64,000 nt of DNA from Eubacterium sp. GTDB taxonomy: Bacteria > Bacillota > Clostridia > Lachnospirales > Lachnospiraceae. The stretch covers positions 1-64,000 of the forward strand of contig JAETSX010000031.1 in NCBI GenBank assembly GCA_021769425.1. Direction: 5' to 3'. The notes beneath the pieces were generated by a model. It was not told the origin of the DNA. It saw only the letters and a list, made by a program, of their open reading frames with translations, and ran no database searches. Both the position numbers and the translations under genes were made by a program. Numbering within the stretch: the first letter of the stretch is position 1; every line of letters starts with the position of its first letter. Below are positions 18,271 to 27,326 of this stretch, one piece after another.

Positions 18271-19203
18271 ATGGCAGCGGAAGTGGAAAGCATGTTTTAT
18301 GTAAGGGAAACTCCCTGGCACGGATTGGGGACAGAGGTGCAGGAAGCCCCGGATTCCAGGGAGGCCCTGCGGCTGGCCGGGCTTGACTGGAGCGTGGTGC
18401 AGGAGCCCATCTACACAGGGCGGAAAGAATTGGTGGAAGGGTATAAAGCCAATGTCCGGGATTTGGACCGGAAGCCCCTTGGTGTGGTGACGGACCGCTA
18501 CCGGGTCATCCAGAACCGGGAAGCGTTTGCGTTCACCGACAGCCTGTTAGGGGAGGGCGTGCGCTATGAGACGGCTGGGAGCCTTCTGGGCGGCCGGAAA
18601 GTGTGGCTCCTGGCGCGGATGCCCCATGAATATATCATTTCCGGGGAACGCATCAGCCCCTACCTGCTGTTCTCCAACACCCATGACGGATCCGGGGCGG
18701 TAAGGGTGGCCTTAACCCCAATCCGGGTGGTATGCAGCAACACCTTGAACCTTGCCTTAGCCACCGCAAAGCGTTCCTGGTCCATGATACACACCGGGGA
18801 CGTCAGGAGCCGGATGCAGGAAGCGGAGGATACGCTGTTTTTGGCTGGGCAGTACATGGACAGCCTGGGGAAAGAGTTTGAGCTGCTCCGCAAAAAGAGA
18901 CTGTCAGATAAGCAGGCAATGGAATACATAGAGATTCTGCTGCCCATGGAGGACGGCTCAACGCCCCAGCAGGAGAAGAACACCCGGCGGCTGCGGGAGG
19001 ACATGGGAATGCGGTATTTTGACGCGCCGGATTTGCAGGATGTTGGGAAGAACGCTTACCGCTTCGTGAATGCAGTGTCAGATTTCGCCACCCATGCGCA
19101 GCCTTTGCGGAAAACGGCGAATTATAAGGAAAACCTGTTCTTAAAGACCGTGGAAGGCAACCCGCTGATTGACCGGGCTTACCAGATGGTGAAAGCTGCG
19201 TAA
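18271..19203 (+). CDS. DUF932 phage/plasmid-like protein
   Basis: 'MFYVRETPWHGLGTEVQEAPDSREALRLAGLDW...PIRVVCSNTLNLAL'. Confidence 0.85.
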   Translation: MAAEVESMFYVRETPWHGLGTEVQEAPDSREALRLAGLDWSVVQEPIYTGRKELVEGYKANVRDLDRKPLGVVTDRYRVIQNREAFAFTDSLLGEGVRYETAGSLLGGRKVWLLARMPHEYIISGERISPYLLFSNTHDGSGAVRVALTPIRVVCSNTLNLALATAKRSWSMIHTGDVRSRMQEAEDTLFLAGQYMDSLGKEFELLRKKRLSDKQAMEYIEILLPMEDGSTPQQEKNTRRLREDMGMRYFDAPDLQDVGKNAYRFVNAVSDFATHAQPLRKTANYKENLFLKTVEGNPLIDRAYQMVKAA

Positions 19204-19228
19204 GATAACAAAAAGAAAGGAGACAACA

Positions 19229-19693
19229 ATGCAGAAAGAAACCTATCCGACAGCAATATCTATAGGAGAAACAAAAAATGGCGCATCCGGGGAAACGGAA
19301 GCCATGGCGGAAGGGCAGGAGAAGAAAACGGATGCAGAAAGGGAACAGTTGGAGGAAGCGTTCCGCCAGAAAATCAGCAGGGAATTGGAACATAGTGTAT
19401 GGTCCGGGATAAAGGAAACCTGCCGGGATGCAGGCGGGGAAGCCTTGAAAGTGGGATGCAGGACAGAAGAAAAGAAACAGAGGTTTTTGGAACTTAAAGA
19501 GGGGACAGGCAAGAAAACCCCAAAAATCCTGGAAACCCAGAAACAACAAAAAGCCAAAAGAAGGAAAGAAATCAAGAGGAAACAAGTAACCCAAACAAAA
19601 CAAGAAATTCAGATAAAATCGGAAAAGAATGGAACCCAGGGAAAGGAGAACGTTTATGGAAAAGCTGACAGCGACCAAAAACCTGCCGCATGA
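19229..19693 (+). CDS. Hypothetical Lys/Glu-rich protein
   Basis: ORF with same-strand context in the recombination module. Confidence 0.35.
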   Translation: MQKETYPTAISIGETKNGASGETEAMAEGQEKKTDAEREQLEEAFRQKISRELEHSVWSGIKETCRDAGGEALKVGCRTEEKKQRFLELKEGTGKKTPKILETQKQQKAKRRKEIKRKQVTQTKQEIQIKSEKNGTQGKENVYGKADSDQKPAA

Positions 19694-20582
19694 GGAATGG
19701 CTGAAGTGGAGGAAGATGGGGATTGGCGGCTCGGATGCCGGGGCGGTCTGCGGCCTGAACCCTTACCGGACAGCCTTGGAAGTCTATTTAGACAAGACCA
19801 CGGACAGCCTGGACCTGTCCGACAATGAAGCCATGCGCCAGGGAAGGGAGTTTGAGGATTACGTGGCGAAAAGGTTCATGGAAGCCACCGGGAAGAAGGC
19901 GCGCAGGGCAAACTTCATGTACTATGATGAAAAGAACCCGTTCATGCTGGCGGATGTAGACCGGATGGTAGTGGGCGAGAACGCCGGGCTGGAATGCAAG
20001 ACTGCAAGCCCCTACCTGGCGGAACGGTGGAAAGACGGGAGGATCCCCATGCACTACCAGATACAGTGCCACCATTATATGTCTGTCTGCAATGCGGATG
20101 CCTGGTACATAGCAGTCTTAATTTATGGAAAGGAGTTCAAATACCAAAAGATAGAGCGTGACGAAAAGATACAGTCCGACTTAATCCAGATTGAAAAGGA
20201 CTTCTGGGAGGGCCATGTGCTGGAACACAAAATGCCAGACCCGGACGGCTCCAAACTGGCGGACAGTGTGCTGGCGGAATATTTCAAAGATTCCCTGGAG
20301 GTTTCCATCCGACTTTCCGGGTTTGACGGGAAGCTGGCAAGAAGGCAGGAGCTTGCCGGGGAGATAGAGAGGCTGGAATCCGAGAAACGCCTGATAGAGC
20401 AGGAGCTGAAACTATACTTAGGGGAAGCGGAGCTTGCCGAGAATGAGCGTTACCGGGTGTCCTGGAAACCTGTCAGCAGCAGCCGTTTGGATGAGAAGCG
20501 GCTGAAAGAGGAACGGCCGGAAGTGTATGAGCAGTACAAAAAGACCATCAAAAGCAGGAGGTTCACAGTGAAGGCGGCATAA
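19656..20582 (+). CDS. YqaJ-family viral recombinase/exonuclease
   Basis: 'WLKWRKMGIGGSDAGAVCGLNPYRTALEVYLDKT' and 'LECKTASPYLAERW'; likely internal ATG. Confidence 0.88.
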   Translation: MEKLTATKNLPHEEWLKWRKMGIGGSDAGAVCGLNPYRTALEVYLDKTTDSLDLSDNEAMRQGREFEDYVAKRFMEATGKKARRANFMYYDEKNPFMLADVDRMVVGENAGLECKTASPYLAERWKDGRIPMHYQIQCHHYMSVCNADAWYIAVLIYGKEFKYQKIERDEKIQSDLIQIEKDFWEGHVLEHKMPDPDGSKLADSVLAEYFKDSLEVSIRLSGFDGKLARRQELAGEIERLESEKRLIEQELKLYLGEAELAENERYRVSWKPVSSSRLDEKRLKEERPEVYEQYKKTIKSRRFTVKAA

Positions 20583-20656
20583 AAATGGAAAAGGGGACGG
20601 GACCGCACGTCCCCTGCTATTTTTGGATGGAAAAATGGAAAAGGAAGCGAAAGGAT

Positions 20657-21484
20657 ATGCAACAAAATGAAGAAGTGAAGGAAGAGCTGGCAAAAAAGGC
20701 TGGCAGCATCAAAGCCATTGAAGGACGGAAACAACGAACGCCGGACAAGGATGAAAAGGGGCCAGCGGAAGGGAAGGGCGGCAAAGAGGCAGCCCAGCTT
20801 ATCCGCCTTTTGCGGGTGGATGAAATTAAATGCAGGGTGGCCGCCATCAATGGAAAAGGGCTAAGCCTGCTGCTGTTTAAGGACGCCCGCGTAGACCAGA
20901 GGATTTTAGACGAAGCGTTCACGCCCTTTGGGTGGAAGCGCAGCTACCAGAGCATTGACGGGAACCTGTACTGCACCGTGGAAATTTGGGATGAACGCAA
21001 AGGCCAATGGATTGCAAAACAGGACGTGGGGACGGAGAGCCGTTCCGAGAAGGAAAAAGGCCAAGCGTCCGATTCCTTCAAACGCGCCTGCTTCAACTGG
21101 GGAGTGGGCAGGGAATTATACACAGCCCCATTCATCTGGATCCCGGCTGGGACAGCCAACATCCGCCAGGAAGGGGAGCGTTACGTCACAAGCGACCGCT
21201 TTTATGTACAGTATATTGCCTATAATGAAAACCGGGAGATTGCGGGGCTGCGGATTGTAAACGATAAAGGGCATCTTGTCTACGAATTGAAGCAGCAGCC
21301 AGAGATAACGTCCATCACAAAGCTGCAGATGGAAGCATTGGAACAGGAGCTTGCCCGCACAGGGGTCACCATGGAAGCGGTATTGGAGCGGTATGGCTTA
21401 AAAGAGCCGGGGCAGATGACAGCGGAAACCTATGCGAGGGCATTGGGCAGCCTGAAGAAGACAAAGACAAAAGGAGCGGCGTAA
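20657..21484 (+). CDS. Rad52/Rad22-like single-strand annealing protein
   Basis: 'FTPFGWKRSYQSIDGNLYCTVEIWDERKGQWIAKQDVGTESRSEKEKGQASDSFKRACFNWGVGRELYTAPFIWI'. Confidence 0.75.
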   Translation: MQQNEEVKEELAKKAGSIKAIEGRKQRTPDKDEKGPAEGKGGKEAAQLIRLLRVDEIKCRVAAINGKGLSLLLFKDARVDQRILDEAFTPFGWKRSYQSIDGNLYCTVEIWDERKGQWIAKQDVGTESRSEKEKGQASDSFKRACFNWGVGRELYTAPFIWIPAGTANIRQEGERYVTSDRFYVQYIAYNENREIAGLRIVNDKGHLVYELKQQPEITSITKLQMEALEQELARTGVTMEAVLERYGLKEPGQMTAETYARALGSLKKTKTKGAA

Positions 21485-21561
21485 AGGGGTGGGAACAGCA
21501 AGGCCGGAAGGGAATAAAAAAGGGGAAAAGATACATTTATTGGAAAGGAGAAGTCAGCCAT

Positions 21562-22440
21562 ATGTGGATGGAATATGAAGAATTCGCGGAAGCGGTCAAA
21601 AAACGGATGGAAGAGGAAATGGGGGAAGAGGGAAGCGTGTCTATTAATAGCATGGAGAAAAACAACCAGACCCATTGGGATGGGCTGGAAATCAAAGATA
21701 AAGAAAGCCGGGTGGGTGCGGCATTCCGGCTGAGGGGGCTGTATGCAGCCTACCGGAAAAGCGGAATGGAGCACACGGTAAGCTATATCCTGGAAATGCT
21801 GGAAAAGAAGCCGGACCTTGCCTCCTGGGACATCCCAGGGGAGTGGGAAGCGGTGAAAGGGCGCATCCGGCTGGCATTGCTGAACGCCGGATGGAACCGG
21901 GAACTGCTGGAAGGGCATCCCAGCCGGGAACTCCTGGATTTGGCGGCGGCATACCGCATGGAACTGGAAGGTGCGGACTACAGTGCAGCCACCCTTGTGA
22001 AAAGGCATTATTTAGAAAGCTGGGGCATTACAGAAGGGGAATTATGGGAAGCGGCCCTGGAAAACCTGCAGGGGGAAGAATATAGCATAAAGCCCCTGCC
22101 AGAGATACTGGAATCCATGCTGGGTCCGGGGATGGGCGGCTTCCATGGTTTCCCGCTGCTGTATGTGCTGACAAACCAAAGGGTGAGCCATGGGGCGGCC
22201 GGAATCCTCAGGAAAGACCTGCTGGAAGGATTTTCAAAACAGATAGGCGGAAACTTCTACATCCTGCCCAGTTCCGTGCATGAAACATTGCTCTTAGCGG
22301 ACGGGCCAGATATAAAAGCAGGAGAGCTGAGGGAGATGGTGCAGTCCATCAACCGGGAGGAAGTGAGTCGGGAAGAATGGCTGTCAGACAACGTCTATTA
22401 TTATGACAGGGAAAAAGGAAAGCTTGAGATTGCTCTGTAA
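21562..22440 (+). CDS. DUF3849/DUF5688-like hypothetical protein
   Basis: 'MEYEEFAEAVKKRMEEEMGE...VLTNQRVSHGAAGILRKDLLEGFSKQIGGNFYILPSSVHETLL'. Confidence 0.55.
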   Translation: MWMEYEEFAEAVKKRMEEEMGEEGSVSINSMEKNNQTHWDGLEIKDKESRVGAAFRLRGLYAAYRKSGMEHTVSYILEMLEKKPDLASWDIPGEWEAVKGRIRLALLNAGWNRELLEGHPSRELLDLAAAYRMELEGADYSAATLVKRHYLESWGITEGELWEAALENLQGEEYSIKPLPEILESMLGPGMGGFHGFPLLYVLTNQRVSHGAAGILRKDLLEGFSKQIGGNFYILPSSVHETLLLADGPDIKAGELREMVQSINREEVSREEWLSDNVYYYDREKGKLEIAL

Positions 22441-22513
22441 TATTATGGGATATTCATCATTTTAATTTTCAATGATAAGGAATGTCTGGTTTTTGTCTGA
22501 AAGGAATTTACAG

Positions 22514-22547
22514 TTATTACTCCGGTGGATGAATGCCGGAGTAATAA
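22514..22547. repeat. Perfect inverted repeat
   Basis: TTATTACTCCGG-tggatgaatg-CCGGAGTAATAA. Confidence 0.6.
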
Positions 22548-22694
22548 TCTCCCGAAAAAAATTAAAAAAGGCCAGAATTTTGATGAAGTATGAATCAAAG
22601 ATAATTTTTATTGTCAGGGGCAGAATTTGCCGATATAATAAACATAGAAATATTTTCTTTAAAAGTAAGATAATATTTATAGAAGGGAGAAGGA

Positions 22695-23642
22695 ATGCAG
22701 AAGAAAACGCCCGATTATGATAATGTGTTTAAAACCATGAAAAGCAAGCACAAAAGGCTGTTTATTTCAGTCATTAACGATATTTTTGGAAAAGATTATC
22801 CAATGGATGCAAAAGTGGATGTGCTGCCCCCGGAAGGGTATCTGACAGAAAGCAAAACACCGGATGGAAACAGGGAGATAGAAGAACAGATTTCGGATTT
22901 TCTGATGAAAATCGGAAGTGAAATTTATCTGTTGGAATGCCAGAGCTACGACGACGGTTCCATGGCAATCAGAATTGCCGAATATGCATTTATTGTTGCA
23001 AGGCAGTTTGCCGTATGGGATATCGGCCATGCTATGATTCCCATGCCCCGGTTTTCCGTTATTTATGTAAAAAAGACAGATAAAACACCGAAATCAACAA
23101 TCATTACCTTTACATTTCCCGACGGGCAGCGTGTGGATTATAAGTCAGAGAATGTAATTTTGGCGGAATTTACAAAAGAATATATTGTGGAAAAACGCCT
23201 GTTTCCATATATTCCTTTTTATGTTGCAAGATATGAGAAGGAAATTGCATATGGGAAAAGGATAGAAGAAGCTGTAAGGGATTTGAAATATTTCAGGAAT
23301 GAAATGCTCCGACTGCATAAAGCCGGAGAACTGTCAGATGATGAAATCATAGACCTGATGGGATTTGTAAATATTATCATTACACATATTACAAATGGGA
23401 ATGAAAACGAGGAAAGGCTGGTGAATATTATGGGAGGAACTGTAATTGAAACAGAATCGGAGAAACTGATACAGCGTGGAGTAAAACAAGGAATACGGCA
23501 GGGCAAAGTGCAGACTATTATTGAACTGGGCAAGGAGGATGGGCTTGAAGATACAGCCATTTTAGCCAGACTACAGAATAAGGTGGGAGTGACCCTGGAA
23601 CAGGCCATGTCCTATCTGCGTAAATACGGGGAACAATCGTAA
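22695..23642 (+). CDS. Rpn-family PD-(D/E)XK recombination-promoting nuclease/putative transposase
   Basis: 'DNVFKTMKSKHKRLFISVINDIFG...ISDFLMKIGSEIYLLECQSYDDGSMAIRIAEY'. Confidence 0.8.
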   Translation: MQKKTPDYDNVFKTMKSKHKRLFISVINDIFGKDYPMDAKVDVLPPEGYLTESKTPDGNREIEEQISDFLMKIGSEIYLLECQSYDDGSMAIRIAEYAFIVARQFAVWDIGHAMIPMPRFSVIYVKKTDKTPKSTIITFTFPDGQRVDYKSENVILAEFTKEYIVEKRLFPYIPFYVARYEKEIAYGKRIEEAVRDLKYFRNEMLRLHKAGELSDDEIIDLMGFVNIIITHITNGNENEERLVNIMGGTVIETESEKLIQRGVKQGIRQGKVQTIIELGKEDGLEDTAILARLQNKVGVTLEQAMSYLRKYGEQS

Positions 23643-23685
23643 AGGATGGAAAGAAATAATGGTTATTTTCTCTACAGCAGGAAAT
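23603..23685 (+). repeat. Direct repeat, copy 1 (~83 bp)
   Basis: ggccatgtcctatctgcg...ctacagcaggaaat, near-identical to 24442-24525. Confidence 0.9.
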
Positions 23686-23748
23686 GAAAAGAAATGTGCT
23701 GTAGGTACACAGCAGATTGCAGAAATTAAAAAAAGAGGAGTGGAATCC

Positions 23749-24015
23749 ATGTCAGAGTTACAACAGAAAGCGGTGCAGTTAATCAGCGGGTTGTCAGATG
23801 ATAATATAAGTTTCCTGATAGAAGTAATTCAAAGGCTGATGCCACAGGAAACAGACACAACGGCTCTCTATCCGGAGCAGGAGAGTACAGCAATACAGGC
23901 TTTTCAAAGGCTGGATGCAGCAAGGCCGGAGGTGAAACGGTATTTACCAGATGATTTTGACCCGGAAAAAGAATTGGAGGAGGCAAGGGCTGAGAGATAT
24001 GGCAGTTTTGATTGA
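23749..24015 (+). CDS. Putative antitoxin of PIN-domain TA pair
   Basis: 'MSELQQKAVQLISGLSDDNISFLIEVIQRLMPQE'; 3' end overlaps the PIN gene. Confidence 0.65.
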   Translation: MSELQQKAVQLISGLSDDNISFLIEVIQRLMPQETDTTALYPEQESTAIQAFQRLDAARPEVKRYLPDDFDPEKELEEARAERYGSFD

Positions 24016-24424
24016 CACAAATGTGATTATTGATTTTCTTACCACAAGGGAGCCATTTTTTGAAGCATCTAAAAAAGTGCTTACAAAATGTTCGGATGGG
24101 GAAGTGGAGGGGTATCTTGCATTTCATTCAGTTCCAAATTTGTGGTATATACTGAGGAGAGCACCGGAAGAGGAACGGAGAAAGTGGCTTTTGGATTTAT
24201 GCAGCTTTTTGAAAGTGGCGGGTGCAAATCATGAAGAAGTGATAAAGGCAGTCAGGATGACAGAATTTAAAGATTTTGAGGATTGTCTGCAGGATAGGTG
24301 CGCAAAAAGCGTAGGCGCAGAATATATTATTACGCGAAATGCTGCAGATTTCAATGTGTCAGAAGTTCCGGCAATATCGCCTGAGGAATTCTTGGCTGTG
24401 ATTTCAGGAAAAACGCAGCGGTGA
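23999..24424 (+). CDS. PIN-domain toxin (VapC-like)
   Basis: 'MAVLIDTNVIIDFLTTREPFFEASKKVL...FKDFEDCLQDRCAKSVGAEYIITRNAADF'. Confidence 0.88.
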   Translation: MAVLIDTNVIIDFLTTREPFFEASKKVLTKCSDGEVEGYLAFHSVPNLWYILRRAPEEERRKWLLDLCSFLKVAGANHEEVIKAVRMTEFKDFEDCLQDRCAKSVGAEYIITRNAADFNVSEVPAISPEEFLAVISGKTQR

Positions 24425-24441
24425 AACCCCGGCCAGGAATT

Positions 24442-24525
24442 GGCCATGTCCTATCTGCGTAAATACGGGGAACAATCGTAAAGGATGGAAAGAAATAATG
24501 GTTATTTTTATCTACAGCAGGAAAT
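24442..24525 (+). repeat. Direct repeat, copy 2 (~84 bp)
   Basis: Matches 23603-23685 apart from a small difference in the ttatttt(c/ta)tctac segment. Confidence 0.9.
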
Positions 24526-26138
24526 CTAAATGGACCGGCCGGGGAGAAAGCGTGGAAAACCAGCTTGCCATGTGCCGGGATTACATACAGTATAACATTG
24601 AAGGCGCCGGGGAAGCTGAAATCGTCACATACGAAGATGAAGGTTACTCCGGCAAAAATACCAACCGTCCCCAATTCCAGAAAATGATGCAGGAAATCAA
24701 AAAAGGAAACTGCAATTACCTGGTATGCTACAAATTGGATCGGCTGGGCCGCAACATTGCAGACCTGGCCAATCTGGTAGAAATGCTGAACAAGCTGAAT
24801 GTTTCTTTTATCAGCATTAAGGAACGGTTTGACACTTCCACTCCTATCGGAAAAGCTATGCTTTATTTTGCAGGGGTTCTTGCCCAAATGGAGCGGGAGC
24901 AGATTGCAGAGCGGGTGCGGGATAATATGGTGATGCTTGCAAGAAAGGGCAGGTGGCTGGGAGGGAACACACCCCTTGGATTTGCGGCAGAAGCGGAAGA
25001 AAAGGTATCTGTCAATGGAAAAAGCAGGAAGTCTTTCCGGCTGGCTGTGGATGAACAGGAAATGCAGACCGTCCGGTTTATTTTTCAGGAATATCTCGAC
25101 CATCAGTCCTTAATGGGAATTGTCAAATATTTTCTGGGCCATGGCATACAGACGAAACGGGGCAATGAATATACCACAACTGCCATCCGGGACATTCTGA
25201 CAAATCCCGTATACTGTACAGCAGACAAGGAGGCGTATGATTATTTCTGGAATTTGGGCTGTCAGGTATGTATGGAAAAAGAGGAAGCAGACGGCACATA
25301 CGGGTTGATTGCCTATGCGAAGACTTCTTCCAGCCAGTACAAGAATAAGAATAATTCACCGGAAAAATGGATTGTAGCAAAAGGAAAGCATCCGGGAATT
25401 ATATCCGGGCAGGACTTTTCCAAAATCCAGAACCTGCTGGCAAAAAACAGCTCCAGGGGAGAAGGATGGCACAAGCCTCAGAACCCGGTGGCTTTGCTCT
25501 CAGGAATTTTGTATTGTTCCTGCGGGCATCTGATGCGCCCAAAATATTATTCAGCCAAACAGGTAACAGAAGCAGGAGAACGGAAATTTTCCTATCTCTG
25601 TCCTTATAAAGACATGACCCACGGGGAGAAATGCTCTGTATCAAATGTGCAGGGAAATACGCTGGATGAACTGGTGTGCAGGGAAGTGCTGCGGTATACA
25701 GAGGAAAATTCTGACATTCACCATATGCTTAAGGAAGCTATGGCAAGGATTGATGACACAAAAGAAGAAACAGTGACTGCAGCAGACCTGTTGGGGCAGG
25801 AGATACAGAAACGGAAAAAAGAAGTGCAGAACCTTATTTCTGTCCTGGCAAAATCCGGCGGTGATGAAGACTTTATCCGTCAGATAGAAAAGGAAATCCG
25901 AAAGCTGAATGAAGAATGTGCAACCTTGGAAAAAGAGCGCACAGAATCAGGGGAAGAAGGAAAGAATATTCAGGGCGACAGACAGCAGATGGAGTTTCTC
26001 TTAGAACAGCTTTCCAGTTTCCGTAGTCTCTTTGGCACCTTAACGGTGCCGGAAAAACGGGAATATCTGCGGATGATTCTGGACAAAGTTGTCTGGGATG
26101 GAGAAGAAGCCCATATTTTTATCTATGGCAGCCATTGA
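24498..26138 (+). CDS. Large serine recombinase (site-specific integrase)
   Basis: 'YSRKSKWTGRGESVENQLAMCRDYI...YEDEGYSGKNTNRPQFQKMM...CYKLDRLGRN', zinc-ribbon 'CSCGHLMRPKYY', coiled-coil C-terminus. Confidence 0.93.
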   Translation: MVIFIYSRKSKWTGRGESVENQLAMCRDYIQYNIEGAGEAEIVTYEDEGYSGKNTNRPQFQKMMQEIKKGNCNYLVCYKLDRLGRNIADLANLVEMLNKLNVSFISIKERFDTSTPIGKAMLYFAGVLAQMEREQIAERVRDNMVMLARKGRWLGGNTPLGFAAEAEEKVSVNGKSRKSFRLAVDEQEMQTVRFIFQEYLDHQSLMGIVKYFLGHGIQTKRGNEYTTTAIRDILTNPVYCTADKEAYDYFWNLGCQVCMEKEEADGTYGLIAYAKTSSSQYKNKNNSPEKWIVAKGKHPGIISGQDFSKIQNLLAKNSSRGEGWHKPQNPVALLSGILYCSCGHLMRPKYYSAKQVTEAGERKFSYLCPYKDMTHGEKCSVSNVQGNTLDELVCREVLRYTEENSDIHHMLKEAMARIDDTKEETVTAADLLGQEIQKRKKEVQNLISVLAKSGGDEDFIRQIEKEIRKLNEECATLEKERTESGEEGKNIQGDRQQMEFLLEQLSSFRSLFGTLTVPEKREYLRMILDKVVWDGEEAHIFIYGSH

Positions 26139-26265
26139 TGGAGCAAGAATCAGTAAATACCAGTGGCTGCCAGATGTGCGTTTACAGAAAGAAACAGATG
26201 CAGCAGGACAGCCAGCAGTTTTCGGCGGCAGGCCGTCCGCGTTGTTTCCGCAGCAGAACCATTGC

Positions 26266-26406
26266 ATTGCCGCACCCGCTGGGCCCCACAATCGCCAGGA
26301 AATCACCTTTATGAACCGTAAAATTTATATTGGATAAAGCAGGCGTTTCCCCCTGCATCGTATGATAGGAATAACCCACATGGCTGATTTCCATTAGTTT
26401 TTCCAT
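26266..26406 (-). pseudogene. 5' fragment of ABC transporter ATP-binding gene (SsuB/TauB-like), interrupted in Walker A
   Basis: 'MEKLMEISHVGYSYHTMQGETPALSNINFTVHKGDFLAIVGPSGCG' then non-homologous 'NAMVLLRKQ...'. Confidence 0.8.
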
Positions 26407-26593
26407 AAAGTTCTCCTTATTGTTACTTATTGATATTGTATGACCGTAAGATAGAAAGGGTGCTTTTTAAAGAAGAAGAACTGTGAGAAATAATGACGGA
26501 TGTTTCCGGAAAGAGACTTTTGAAAAGAGGCTGCAGAAGTTGACAGATTGCCGGCGGTTCCATATAATTTATACCGTAAACTTCGTTCTTGCG

Positions 26594-26640
26594 CAGCCTG
26601 CCGTTCGGCGGGCCGCATGGCCATCCATACTATGAAAGGA
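26594..26640 (+). repeat. Partial copy of 78-bp repeat unit
   Basis: gcagcctgccgttcggcgggccgcatggccatccatactatgaaag. Confidence 0.75.
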
Positions 26641-26645
26641 GTCCC

Positions 26646-27326
26646 ATGAAATACCATTGTTTAATTATAGATGATGAAAAATTACTTGCAGACAGCACAG
26701 CAGAATATTTTAATTTATTTGGAGTAAAAACAGCGGCGGTTTACAGTGCAGAAGAAAGCCGCTGTTTTTTTGAGGAACATACAGCAGAACTTTTGCTTTT
26801 GGACATCAATTTAGGAGACGGAAGCGGGTTTGCGCTGTGCAGAGAACTGCGGGAGAGGACAGATATTCCCATTCTCTTTATTTCAGCCAGGACAAGCGAT
26901 GACGATAAAATTGCCGCATTGAATATCGGCGGCGATGACTATATCCAAAAGCCCTGCTCCCTTGGCGTTTTGCTGGCCAAGGTTCAGGCAGTCTTAAAAC
27001 GTTACGGGAAAGGCAGGGAGGAAAATTATTCGGATCACAGGCTGAAAATTGATGTTCCGGGGCAGAGCCTCTTGGTGGACGGAAAAAAGGTGAAATTGAC
27101 AATGATGGAGTTCCGGCTTTTGGCCTATCTGGTTAGGAATCAGGATAAAGTGGTGTCCAAACAGGAAATCTTTGAACATGTCTGGGCAGATAAATTCACC
27201 GGAGACGGAACTTTAAATGTCCATATCCGCAGAATCCGCGAAGCCATAGAGGTAAATCCCAACCAACCGGAGTATATTGTCACTTACTGGGGCAAAGGCT
27301 ATCGGTTTGAGGGAGGCGGCAAATGA
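26646..27326 (+). CDS. OmpR-family response regulator
   Basis: 'MKYHCLIIDDEKLLADSTAEYF' receiver, C-terminal winged helix 'VTYWGKGYRFEG'. Confidence 0.92.
   Translation: MKYHCLIIDDEKLLADSTAEYFNLFGVKTAAVYSAEESRCFFEEHTAELLLLDINLGDGSGFALCRELRERTDIPILFISARTSDDDKIAALNIGGDDYIQKPCSLGVLLAKVQAVLKRYGKGREENYSDHRLKIDVPGQSLLVDGKKVKLTMMEFRLLAYLVRNQDKVVSKQEIFEHVWADKFTGDGTLNVHIRRIREAIEVNPNQPEYIVTYWGKGYRFEGGGK

Noticed and set aside
26589-26645. N-terminal extension of the response regulator
   Set aside because: Encoded by the repeat fragment; the receiver domain begins at ATG 26646 with a good Shine-Dalgarno.
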